A stretch of 63,651 nucleotides of DNA from positions 1 to 63,651 of the forward strand of contig CALBNV010000061.1 in NCBI GenBank assembly GCA_937896895.1. Reading direction: 5' to 3'. The translations under genes and the position numbers were made by a program. The notes beneath the pieces were generated by a model that saw nothing but the letters and a program-made list of their open reading frames with translations, was not told the origin of the DNA and searched no databases. Source of the stretch: an uncultured Bacteroidales bacterium. Its GTDB lineage: Bacteria > Bacteroidota > Bacteroidia > Bacteroidales > F082. Shown piece by piece: positions 35,829 to 44,140 of this stretch. Position 1 is the first letter of the stretch, and each line of letters begins with the position of its first letter.

Positions 35829-37223
35829 ATGAAGAAATTATTGACACTTGCGATGCTGCTTTTGGTCTCATTCGGACTTGCGGCGCAGACAACGACGACT
35901 GCAAAACCAAAGAAAGAGAAGAAAGCCAAGAAAGAAAAGATTTACAACGAGAAAGGCGAGATTATCAAGAAAGGCTGGAACTTCGGTCCGCTGCCGGTGG
36001 TGGGCTTCCGCTCCGACATGGGTTTCCAGTATGGGGTCTGCATGGACGTTTTCAACTACGGCGACGGCTCGAATTATCCGGGTTACAACTTCAAGCTGAA
36101 TTTCGAGATTTCGACTTACACAAAAGGCTCAAGCGTATTCCGTTTCTACAGCTATTGGAACAACATCATCCCCAAAGGCAAGCTCTTCGTTGACGTCTCT
36201 TACTTCATCGACAAGAAGTTCGACTTCTACGGCTTCAACGGTTATGCCGCGCCATATAATAAGGATTTCGCCATCGTGAACGGCATTCCCGACCTTAACC
36301 ACGGCATGAAAGACAGCGGCTTCTACGGCTTCAGCCGCAACCAGTTCCGTTTTGTCGCGAGCATGCAGCGGCAGATTGGTGACATCAAAGGCTTCTATTA
36401 CGGCGCCGGCATTGCCTATTACAACAACGTCATCGACACGCTGAAATTGGACGCGTACGACGGCCAGACAACGCTTTACGATTTGTATTGTGACCACGGC
36501 CTCATCCGTGAGGACGAGAAAAACGGCGGCAACGTCACGCAGTTCAAGGCCGGTTTGATTTATGACACTAAAGACTACGAGAACGACCCGACACGCGGCA
36601 TGTACGCCGAGGCTGTCATCACCGCCGCACCCGACATGATTGACGGCAAGGATTACTCGCACCTGACATTCACCGGCGTCTTCCAGCATTATGTGCCGTT
36701 GTACAAGGAACACCTCACTTTCGCGTACCGCATCGGCGCACAGAATGTCCTCGCGGGCGACATCCCGTTCTATGCGATGATGAATACCAACACATTGTTT
36801 TTCAAGAAGATGTACACCGACGCTTTAGGCGGAGCTTCTAACGTGCGCGGCATCAACAGAAACCGTGTCATCGGTCAGGGCTTCGCATGGCTGAACCTCG
36901 ACATCCGCTGGAGAATGGTCAATTTCAAATTCATAAATCAGAACTGGTGCGTGGTGCTCAATCCGTTTGTCGATGCCGGCATGGTGACGCAGGCTTTCCG
37001 TCTTGACGAACAGAAGAAAATCGAAGAAGAAATATTCCCGACTTTACCAGACACTGATGTCGTTTACAGCGACAAGAAAGAGATCCCGCACTGGGCAGGC
37101 GGCATTGGCCTGAAGCTCATCATGAACAAGAATTTCGTCATTTCAGCCGAGTTCGCGAAACCGTTTGACAACCTCGACGGAGCGGGAATGTCAGCATATA
37201 TAGGTTTCAATTATATATTCTGA
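35829..37223 (+). CDS. Omp85-superfamily outer-membrane beta-barrel protein (BamA/TamA-like)
   Basis: The 464-residue protein has a signal peptide (MKKLLTLAMLLLVSFGLAAQ), a lysine-rich linker (KPKKEKKAKKEK) and then a ~420-residue barrel of alternating strands. It ends in the aromatic residue expected of outer-membrane barrels (YIGFNYIF). The segment GGASNVRGINRNRVIGQGFA resembles the VRGF/Y loop-6 motif of Omp85 proteins. POTRA domains are absent, so it belongs to the short Bacteroidota BamA/TamA-like group. Cargo is unknown; transport or insertion of an envelope component is inferred. It lies 20 bp after rsmI, and a REP-like hairpin follows. Confidence 0.85.
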   Translation: MKKLLTLAMLLLVSFGLAAQTTTTAKPKKEKKAKKEKIYNEKGEIIKKGWNFGPLPVVGFRSDMGFQYGVCMDVFNYGDGSNYPGYNFKLNFEISTYTKGSSVFRFYSYWNNIIPKGKLFVDVSYFIDKKFDFYGFNGYAAPYNKDFAIVNGIPDLNHGMKDSGFYGFSRNQFRFVASMQRQIGDIKGFYYGAGIAYYNNVIDTLKLDAYDGQTTLYDLYCDHGLIREDEKNGGNVTQFKAGLIYDTKDYENDPTRGMYAEAVITAAPDMIDGKDYSHLTFTGVFQHYVPLYKEHLTFAYRIGAQNVLAGDIPFYAMMNTNTLFFKKMYTDALGGASNVRGINRNRVIGQGFAWLNLDIRWRMVNFKFINQNWCVVLNPFVDAGMVTQAFRLDEQKKIEEEIFPTLPDTDVVYSDKKEIPHWAGGIGLKLIMNKNFVISAEFAKPFDNLDGAGMSAYIGFNYIF

Positions 37224-37246
37224 TTTTCAGATATTTGCGTCAAATT

Positions 37247-37275
37247 GTGGAGACGTCATAATGTGGCGTCTCTAC
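37247..37275. repeat. REP-like palindrome, copy 3, between convergent genes
   Basis: GTGGAGACGTCA, a TAA loop and TGTGGCGTCTCTAC form an imperfect hairpin of the same family as 1425-1452 and 24303-24330 (shared outer arm GTAGAGACG). It separates the Omp85-like gene from the FMN-binding protein gene and may terminate both. Confidence 0.65.
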
Positions 37276-37299
37276 CATTTTATGTTCAAATTTTTCAGG

Positions 37300-37812
37300 T
37301 CATTTGATGTTTTTTCTCATCCTTGCGGTGACGATGCTGCAAATCACAATCACTATCGTGCTGCATATCACGCCGAACAGCTGCCAGCCCCAGATGCCCG
37401 GATTGTGTGTTTCGGCGTAGTTTTTCATCGTCATCTTGACCGACTTGATGATGGCGGTTGAAGTGAAAGTGGCTCCGCTGACGGCATCGACCTGACAGCC
37501 TGTCACTTCAGCGGGAGTGAGACCGTAGAACTTCTCGATGATGCCAGCGTTTTCCACACGGCTCATGTATCTCGGCGTCTCACGGTTTTCGAGAATCTCA
37601 ATGCCGGAGATGATGCCTTGTTCCAAGATGATTTTCAGAGGCACAACATCGTTATAGCCAACGACTTCGCTGCAAAGCGGCTGGGTGTAAAGTTCTTCTT
37701 GTGCCAGCGGGATGTAGGGCTTTTTGCCCATGTTTTCAACAGCGAACATCACGGCGAAAAATCCGAGCGCTACGGCCGCCACGCAACTTAAAATTCTGAA
37801 TGTCTTTGCCAT
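37300..37812 (-). CDS. FMN-binding domain protein with a flavinylation motif
   Basis: A 170-residue membrane protein with an N-terminal helix (ILSCVAAVALGFFAVMF), an FMN-binding domain like NqrC, RnfG or NosR, and a C-terminal helix (LFGVICSTIVIVICSIVTA). The motif DAVSGATFTS matches the ApbE flavinyltransferase target, and Thr115 would carry a covalently bound FMN. An extracytoplasmic electron-transfer role is inferred. No Nqr, Rnf or ApbE gene lies nearby, so its partner must be elsewhere. A -7 element on the minus strand is at 37839-37846. Confidence 0.85.
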   Translation of the reverse strand: MAKTFRILSCVAAVALGFFAVMFAVENMGKKPYIPLAQEELYTQPLCSEVVGYNDVVPLKIILEQGIISGIEILENRETPRYMSRVENAGIIEKFYGLTPAEVTGCQVDAVSGATFTSTAIIKSVKMTMKNYAETHNPGIWGWQLFGVICSTIVIVICSIVTARMRKNIK

Positions 37813-37838
37813 ATCTGTCTGTTTTGTAAATATCGGTG

Positions 37839-37846
37839 CAAAATTA
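37839..37846 (-). promoter_or_regulatory. Bacteroidota -7 element of the FMN-binding protein gene
   Basis: TAATTTTG on the minus strand matches TAnnTTTG, 26 bases upstream of the ATG at 37812. Confidence 0.5.
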
Positions 37847-37878
37847 TAAATTTTTATGCTAACTTTTTGTTTTTTGTG

Positions 37879-37886
37879 TAATTTTG
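37879..37886 (+). promoter_or_regulatory. Bacteroidota -7 element of the acyltransferase gene
   Basis: TAATTTTG matches TAnnTTTG, 20 bases before the ATG at 37907. It rules out the upstream in-frame ATG at 37856. Confidence 0.55.
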
Positions 37887-37906
37887 CGCCCCGAAAAAGT
37901 GTAAGT

Positions 37907-39187
37907 ATGTCGAAAATTTACGATAAAGACTGGTTTTACAAGGTTTTAAAGTTTTTCGCCTGTCGCCATATTCGTCGCAGTTTCAAGCGTTATCACGTCA
38001 TCGGGAGAGAAAATATCCCGAACGATGGTCTTTGCATATTCGGTGTCAACCACAGCAACGCGTTGACAGATGCCTTGGCGATTATTCTGTCATTGCCTGG
38101 CTATCAGCTGTTTATGGCGCGTGCCGACATTTTTCAAAGCAAAACATGGGGCGCGTTTTTACGTCGTCTGAAGATGTTGCCGATTTACCGTATGCGTGAC
38201 GGCATCGATGCGGTACGCGACAAAAACTCAGCTGTCATAGATGAGGCCATTGAGTCGATGTACCACGGAGTGCCGTTGTATCTCTTCCCTGAGGCGACAC
38301 ACCGCGCCATGCATTCCCTGAGGCCGCTCTCGAAAGGCATCTTCCATATAGCTTTTCAGGCGCACGAGAAATATGGCGACAAAAAGCCTGTATATATCGT
38401 TCCTGTTGGCATCGAATACGGCGACTATTTCCGTTTCCGCTCGACGGCGTTGGTGAGTTTCGGCAAACCTATTAACATAACTGAATATCTCAATAATAAC
38501 ACCGATAAGTCAGAGCCGGAGAAACTCCTTGAATTGAAGGGTACTCTCACGGAAAGATTAGCGTCGCTTATATCGTATATCCCTGATAATGAAAACTATG
38601 ACGCGATATGGGAACTCGCGAAAATACACGCCGGACTGCCGCCTGTCTCGCTGAAGAGACGCCGTGACAGAAACCAGCGATTCATCAGGAAATATGTCGA
38701 GTTCAGCAAGAAGGAACCGGAGAAAGCGAAGACGCTCTTCGAGAAAGTCAGGACGTTCACGAAGCACCGCAAGGAAAAGAAAATCTCGGTGATTTCGGTG
38801 TCGAAGAAAAGACCAGGCTGGAACATGCTCTGGAAAACCCTCATGGTCATTCTCGGCTTCCCGATTTTTCTGGTGAGCGGGGCGGTGTCAGTACCGATAT
38901 GGGGCATAGCAAGCGTCATTATCAGCAAGTTGAAGGACAAGGCCTTCAGCAACTCCGTCAATTTCGTGGTGGAGATGCTGATGCATCCACTCACGCTGGC
39001 GGTCGGGACCACTCTGCTGTTCTGCCTGACACCCTGGCAGGTGGCGATTATCGGCACGATCTTCATATATTACAGCTACGTTTATACATTCGACTATTAC
39101 CAATACATCCGCAAATGGCTGTCTGACATCCGCTGGACTTTCAACCGTGAATTGAGAGACGAGTTCAACGAATTGAAAAAGCTCTAA
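37907..39187 (+). CDS. PlsC-like 1-acyl-glycerol-phosphate acyltransferase family protein
   Basis: A 426-residue acyltransferase of the glycerolipid family. The catalytic block is GVNHSNALTDALA, an H-x5-D variant of the H-x4-D motif seen in Bacteroidota homologues, followed by the phosphate-binding LYLFPEATHRAMHSLRPLSKG (EATH in place of EGT). Later, a helical region (RRDRNQRFIRKYVEFSKKEP) is followed by hydrophobic segments (TLMVILGFPIFLVSGAVSVP and TLLFCLTPWQVAIIGTIFIY) that anchor it in the inner membrane. It probably acylates lysophosphatidate or a similar lipid; the exact acceptor is unknown. It is monocistronic with its own promoter. Confidence 0.87.
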   Translation: MSKIYDKDWFYKVLKFFACRHIRRSFKRYHVIGRENIPNDGLCIFGVNHSNALTDALAIILSLPGYQLFMARADIFQSKTWGAFLRRLKMLPIYRMRDGIDAVRDKNSAVIDEAIESMYHGVPLYLFPEATHRAMHSLRPLSKGIFHIAFQAHEKYGDKKPVYIVPVGIEYGDYFRFRSTALVSFGKPINITEYLNNNTDKSEPEKLLELKGTLTERLASLISYIPDNENYDAIWELAKIHAGLPPVSLKRRRDRNQRFIRKYVEFSKKEPEKAKTLFEKVRTFTKHRKEKKISVISVSKKRPGWNMLWKTLMVILGFPIFLVSGAVSVPIWGIASVIISKLKDKAFSNSVNFVVEMLMHPLTLAVGTTLLFCLTPWQVAIIGTIFIYYSYVYTFDYYQYIRKWLSDIRWTFNRELRDEFNELKKL

Positions 39188-39223
39188 AAAGCGTTTTTTT
39201 GTTTTTTATTATTAAAAATGTCC

Positions 39224-39231
39224 TATTTTTG
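39224..39231 (+). promoter_or_regulatory. Bacteroidota -7 element at the head of the polysaccharide locus
   Basis: TATTTTTG matches TAnnTTTG and lies 106 bases before the first gene of the 24-kb co-directional polysaccharide locus, leaving a leader of roughly 100 bases. I saw no UpxY/UpxZ-type gene and no inverted repeats flanking the promoter that would suggest invertible control. Confidence 0.5.
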
Positions 39232-39337
39232 CGAAAATTTAGGAAAGAGACTTTGCGTATGCCACATAAACATGTGACTGAAAGGGCGAAGCTGTGTATT
39301 TTCATTTCTATGTTGTTTTATACCAATAGTTTACAGT

Positions 39338-40816
39338 ATGACAAAAATGTTTACAGGTCTTAAGCCGTTCCAGACAGCCGAGTTGATAATCATGCTTGTG
39401 CTTGCCTTCGTGATACCGTTTCACTGGCTTGCCGCGCAATATGGGGAGGTGGCGTTGGTGACATGTGCCGTCTTGAAGGTCGTTTTTGAACAGAAATTCA
39501 GGTTCAACCCGATTCAGATGAAATGGAAATGGGTGTATCTCGTGTTCATGGCTACGTGGCTTGCGTATCTCGTCGGCATGATTCACACTGAAAACGCCGG
39601 TGAAGGCTGGTTTGAGGTGAGCAAGAAACTCGGATTCCTGCTCTTCCCGCTGGCGTTCCTGATTTCCGACATGTCGTATCTCACGAAAGACAGGGTCCGT
39701 GCGGTTTTTTACGCTCTCGTGGCAGGTACGCTGGTGTTTTTCCTCGCAAACGTGCTGTGGGCTTCCTACGATGTAATCGTTCTGAAATACACGACCGAAC
39801 GTTTCTTTGACGATGAGTTGATGAAACTCTATTACGTCCATCACACGTATATGTCGATGTATGTCTTGTTGGCTTTCGCTTTCTGTTTCGTTGAATTTTG
39901 CAATCAAAAAAGTCTGAAAATCAAGATAATAAATGCAACGGCGATGCTGTTGATGGTGGTTTTTGTCTTTTTGCTTGACTCGCGTGCCGGCATTTTGACG
40001 TTGTTGCTGGAAATCATCATGTTATGGCTCTATCTAACTTTTGGTTTGAATCATAGAAAAATCGGTGTGATATCTGGCATTGCGGCTGTCGTGATACTCG
40101 TGGCTGTCGTTTTCGCCTTGCCTGGATGTTTTTCAAGACTCACTGATACGGTGAAAAATGTCACTTCAGAAAATAAGACAGACAGACGGCTTGTACAACT
40201 TGCTGGATGTGAGTCACTTGTGAGAGAAAATTGGCTGTTCGGCGTCGGCTCGGGCGACAGAAATGACGAGACATTGAAATCGTACAAGAAGCATGAGGAG
40301 GAATTGATTTCTTCAATCGTACCAATACAAGACATTGATAAAGAAGAGTTTATAGTCAAACGGACTGCACTTCTCGACACGATTTATCAATTGACGTCTT
40401 ACGGCGGCAACTGGAACGAACCAAATGCCAGAGCGGAGGATTTCATTAAAGACAATGCCGAAAAATACGGCTGCACTGCGGAGTCGGTGTTGGATATGTA
40501 TTGCAGATGTATTTACATAAGAAACGCTTTGTTTTTTGAATTAAACCCTCATAATCAATTCATTGACACAATAATGAGTGTCGGAATAGTGGGTCTGCTG
40601 CTGCTCTTGGCATATTTCATCATACCTGTTGTCTTGATGATAAGAAACAGGAAATTTGATGCCACATACCTGGTTTTCCTGCTGATAATTGCGTTCAATG
40701 CGTTGTTTGAGTCAGTCTTTGAAGGTCAGGTCGGAATCATCTTCTTCAATTTCTTTAACATGCTGTTATTCACTTCGTTAATATTTAATTTTCAATCATA
40801 TTCAAAGTCACGATAA
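39338..40816 (+). CDS. O-antigen polymerase/ligase family membrane protein, paralogue A
   Basis: The 492-residue inner-membrane protein has about ten hydrophobic segments and one large periplasmic loop (about residues 270-400), the plan of Wzy polymerases and WaaL ligases. DSRAGILTLLLEIIMLW and LNPHNQFIDTIMSVGIVGLL match the Wzy_C/WaaL region, with the conserved NPHNQF of the active-site face. It is paralogous to the protein at 42602-44134, nearly identical at the N-terminal 130 residues and at FESVFEGQVGIIFFNFF near the C terminus. One of the two may polymerise and the other ligate. It precedes the Wzi-like gene by 1 bp. Confidence 0.85.
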   Translation: MTKMFTGLKPFQTAELIIMLVLAFVIPFHWLAAQYGEVALVTCAVLKVVFEQKFRFNPIQMKWKWVYLVFMATWLAYLVGMIHTENAGEGWFEVSKKLGFLLFPLAFLISDMSYLTKDRVRAVFYALVAGTLVFFLANVLWASYDVIVLKYTTERFFDDELMKLYYVHHTYMSMYVLLAFAFCFVEFCNQKSLKIKIINATAMLLMVVFVFLLDSRAGILTLLLEIIMLWLYLTFGLNHRKIGVISGIAAVVILVAVVFALPGCFSRLTDTVKNVTSENKTDRRLVQLAGCESLVRENWLFGVGSGDRNDETLKSYKKHEEELISSIVPIQDIDKEEFIVKRTALLDTIYQLTSYGGNWNEPNARAEDFIKDNAEKYGCTAESVLDMYCRCIYIRNALFFELNPHNQFIDTIMSVGIVGLLLLLAYFIIPVVLMIRNRKFDATYLVFLLIIAFNALFESVFEGQVGIIFFNFFNMLLFTSLIFNFQSYSKSR

Positions 40817-40817
40817 A

Positions 40818-42497
40818 ATGAGAAACAGGATATTTTTACTTTTTGTCTTGATGATTTCGGGTGTTGTGGTCAATGCTCAGGAATTGCAGATTCCGTTGAA
40901 TGACGACTACGAGATGGAGGTCTCAGCCGCCGCCTATAACTCGGATTATATTTTCCATACGGCGATGCGCTCGTGGTCGGAGTATCAGTTTAAAGATGTG
41001 ATAAATCTTGACAGCATTGATAATCAATACCGTTTTAACATCAACGTGAAAAACAAATTTTGGAATTATGTCTGTAATTCGTTTTTGAACGATGATTTTT
41101 TACGTGTGAAAGGCAAGAACGATGAGTTTTATATCGCTGTCAACCCGTACATTGACTTTGAGGTCGGACACGACGGTAGCCATACGACGTGGGTGAACAC
41201 CCGCGGGGCGGAGGTGAAGGGCACGATAGGCAGGAACTTCGCTTTTTACACCAATATCCGTGAAAATCAGGCGGTTTTCCCTGAATACATCACAAACTAC
41301 GTCAAAGACAAAAAAGTCATACCGGGTCAGGGATTGGCGAAGACGTTCAAGGAGACCGGCTTCGATTACACCAACGCGCAGGCATATATCGCGTTCCGCC
41401 CCGTGAGATGGCTTGACGCCACGCTCGGATACGGAAAGAACTTCATCGGCGACGGATACCGCTCGATGATATTGTCAGACAACGCGTTCAGCTACCCGTA
41501 TCTGAAACTCACCGCCGACTTCTGGCGAGTACAATACACATGCCTCTACAGCCAGATGACCGACAGGAACAGGGTCTTGGCCGACAACACATACGCGAGG
41601 AAGTTCACGGTGATACATTATCTCGACTTCGCCGTCTCAAAACGCGTGAACATCGGGCTTTTCGATGCGCTTGTGGCCAAAAACCAAGACTCGCTCGGAA
41701 TGCGCCGCGGCTTCGATTTCCAATACATCAACCCGATAATATTTCTACGTTCAGCTGAGTATTACGCAGGGACGTCGCCCGACAACTCGCTTCTCGGCAT
41801 CACCGCGAGTGTCATCGTCGGGAAGCACACCACCATTTACGGGCAGTTCGTCCTCGACGAGATGACGTTCAAGGAGTTCATCGGCGGCAAGGGCTATTAC
41901 GCCAACAAACAGTCGTACCAGCTCGGCGTGAAGAGTTACAACTGCTTCAACGTCAACGGGCTGTTCCTGCAACTTGAAGGCAACATCGTGATGCCGTACA
42001 TGTATTCGCACACATCACAGGGATTGGGCTGCGGGGTCGGGGAGGACAACTACGCGCACTACAACGAGCCTCTCGCGCATCCGTGGGGCGCAAACCTCTG
42101 GGAAGGCATCGGACGCGCACAGTACAACTGGAAACGCCTTTATCTCCAGTACAAAATCAATTTCGGACAGTATGGCGACGACATCAAGAACGCCGACGGG
42201 ACAATCGACAACTACGGCCATGACGTTTACCTCAACTATTACAACCACGTGCATATCCTTGACCCACAAGAAGACCCGAACGGCATCTACGGCCATTATC
42301 TCCTCACGGGAAGGAAAACCACAGTGATAATGAATGACTTCACTGTCTCATATCTGATAAATCCGGCTTACAACCTCAACGCTTTCGTAGAAGTGACAAA
42401 CCGCAGTTTCAAGGCACAGGGTCTTGATGACAAAAACGACTTTGTCTTCAGCATCGGCTTGAGGACAAGTTTGGACAGGAAGTATTACGATTTTTGA
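40818..42497 (+). CDS. Wzi/RemB-like outer-membrane beta-barrel protein
   Basis: A 559-residue exported protein (signal peptide MRNRIFLLFVLMISGVVVNA) with strand-rich sequence and a C-terminal barrel ending SIGLRTSLDRKYYDF. The block LGYGKNFIGDGYRSMILSDN is typical of Bacteroidota capsule-assembly Wzi-like and RemB proteins. Inside this locus it probably binds or anchors the exported polysaccharide at the outer membrane. Its position between two polymerase/ligase paralogues supports that. RemB of Flavobacterium johnsoniae is linked to gliding adhesins, but no gliding genes are seen here. Confidence 0.8.
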   Translation: MRNRIFLLFVLMISGVVVNAQELQIPLNDDYEMEVSAAAYNSDYIFHTAMRSWSEYQFKDVINLDSIDNQYRFNINVKNKFWNYVCNSFLNDDFLRVKGKNDEFYIAVNPYIDFEVGHDGSHTTWVNTRGAEVKGTIGRNFAFYTNIRENQAVFPEYITNYVKDKKVIPGQGLAKTFKETGFDYTNAQAYIAFRPVRWLDATLGYGKNFIGDGYRSMILSDNAFSYPYLKLTADFWRVQYTCLYSQMTDRNRVLADNTYARKFTVIHYLDFAVSKRVNIGLFDALVAKNQDSLGMRRGFDFQYINPIIFLRSAEYYAGTSPDNSLLGITASVIVGKHTTIYGQFVLDEMTFKEFIGGKGYYANKQSYQLGVKSYNCFNVNGLFLQLEGNIVMPYMYSHTSQGLGCGVGEDNYAHYNEPLAHPWGANLWEGIGRAQYNWKRLYLQYKINFGQYGDDIKNADGTIDNYGHDVYLNYYNHVHILDPQEDPNGIYGHYLLTGRKTTVIMNDFTVSYLINPAYNLNAFVEVTNRSFKAQGLDDKNDFVFSIGLRTSLDRKYYDF

Positions 42498-42601
42498 ATG
42501 ATTCATCAACTGATTCATAATGAGCTTATTCAGTAAGTTGAATTTCTCTGAAGAAGCAAGTCTGAAATTTATTATTTTCATTTTCTATCAATTCCTACAA
42601 C

Positions 42602-44134
42602 ATGACAAGATTGTTTGCCAACCTTAAACTGTTTCAGGCAGCAGAGTTTTTGGTTATGCTTGCGCTTGCCTTCGTGATTCCGTTCCACTGGCTTGCCGCG
42701 CAATATGGGGAGGTGGCATTGGTGACATGTGCCGTCCTGAAGGTTGTTTTTGAACAGAAATTCAAGCTCAACCCGTCACAGATGAGATGGAAATGGGTGT
42801 ATCTTGTGTTCATGGCGACGTGGCTTGTATATCTCATCGGGATGTTTTACACTGAGAATGCGGATGAAGGGTGGTTCCAGGTGAGCAAAAAACTCGGTTT
42901 TTTGTTCTTCCCGCTGGTGTTCCTTATTTCCGACATGTCGTATCTCACTAAAGACAGGATCCGTGCGGTGTTTTATGCGTTCGCCGCCGGTTGCATCGCC
43001 TTTTTCCTGATGAATCTCTCTGCTGTCATCATCGGGATAATAGCTGCTGGCGGTGAATGGAGTATCGAACATTTCTTCTATTGGAATTTGCTGTGTCTAT
43101 ATCCTGTAAATCACATATATATAGCCATGTATTGTGTGTTTGCGATTGCTTTTCTTGTGAATGAAATATTCTATGTGTCAGACATACGCCTGAAAATCAT
43201 GGATGTCATATCTGTCGTCATCTTGATGTTATTTGTGGTGCTGGCCGATTCCCGTGCCGGATTGCTTTGCCTCGTCTTTGTTGTCGTGATGGTGTGGCTG
43301 TGGCTGACGTTCGTGATAAAGAACAGGAAGGCCGGCACTATCATTGCGGCTATTATATTGATTTTAACTGTCGTAACGTTAACTTCAGTGCCGAGAATCA
43401 CTTACAGAATCAGACAAACGATAACAGATATTAGTTCGGAGAAAAGCTCCGACCATAGAATAGTACAGATGAAAGGCTACAGTGAATTGCTCCGCGAATG
43501 CTGGGCGTTTGGCGTCGGGACGGGCGACAGGACGGATGAAACACTGGTTTCATACATGCGCTATAAAGAGCATATTGTGAACCAGATTAAGAGGTCGTAC
43601 GACTGTCATCTTCCAGATGAGGAATTTGTGATACGCCGACAGGAGTTTGTGAATGACGTGCTCGCCTTGGCGAAACAGGCCACAAACTACGAAATTCATG
43701 AAAACATTTTCAAATATCTGCACAAAGCGAAAAACCATGAGATGATAGACATTGAATCGGCGTCAAAGGTGCTGCCTGAACTACAGTTCATACAATATGC
43801 GATTGACTATACGATAAACGCCCACAATCAGTTTTTCGAAACATTGATATCGGGTGGTGTCATTGCAGTTTTGCAGATGCTTGCGATGTTCGTGATCCCA
43901 ATAGTGATAATGTACAGAAAACGTGTCTTTGATATGGTCTTCGTTGCGTTTTTGCTGATTATCGGTATCAATGCAATGTTCGAGTCGGTCTTTGAAGGTC
44001 AGGTTGGTATCATCTTCTTCAATTTCTTTTGCATGCTGCTGCTGACAGCTTTGGTAACAGACAAGTCATTGTCTGTCAAGGTGATGAATGAAAAAACAGG
44101 AAATCTCATGATTGACAAAATGAAAGATAAATAA
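42602..44134 (+). CDS. O-antigen polymerase/ligase family membrane protein, paralogue B
   Basis: The 510-residue paralogue of the 39338 gene, with the same topology. The N-terminal block FVIPFHWLAAQYGEVALVTC is identical in the two proteins, and so is FESVFEGQVGIIFFNFF near the end. The central periplasmic loop (about residues 270-410) differs strongly in length and sequence, although INAHNQFFETLISGGVIAVL aligns with the other active-site block. This pattern suggests duplication with divergence of acceptor specificity, or gene conversion at the ends. It lies 104 bp after the Wzi-like gene; I see no promoter element in that gap. Confidence 0.85.
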   Translation: MTRLFANLKLFQAAEFLVMLALAFVIPFHWLAAQYGEVALVTCAVLKVVFEQKFKLNPSQMRWKWVYLVFMATWLVYLIGMFYTENADEGWFQVSKKLGFLFFPLVFLISDMSYLTKDRIRAVFYAFAAGCIAFFLMNLSAVIIGIIAAGGEWSIEHFFYWNLLCLYPVNHIYIAMYCVFAIAFLVNEIFYVSDIRLKIMDVISVVILMLFVVLADSRAGLLCLVFVVVMVWLWLTFVIKNRKAGTIIAAIILILTVVTLTSVPRITYRIRQTITDISSEKSSDHRIVQMKGYSELLRECWAFGVGTGDRTDETLVSYMRYKEHIVNQIKRSYDCHLPDEEFVIRRQEFVNDVLALAKQATNYEIHENIFKYLHKAKNHEMIDIESASKVLPELQFIQYAIDYTINAHNQFFETLISGGVIAVLQMLAMFVIPIVIMYRKRVFDMVFVAFLLIIGINAMFESVFEGQVGIIFFNFFCMLLLTALVTDKSLSVKVMNEKTGNLMIDKMKDK

Positions 44135-44140
44135 TTGATT

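Noticed and set aside
39190..39260. Invertible promoter as in Bacteroides fragilis capsule loci
   Set aside because: I looked for inverted repeats on both sides of the -7 element and saw none long enough.
39232..39337. Leader of the polysaccharide locus as a riboswitch
   Set aside because: Only a weak hairpin (CTTTGC with GCGAAG) and a small CACAT/CATGTG dyad are visible; no match to a riboswitch class I know.
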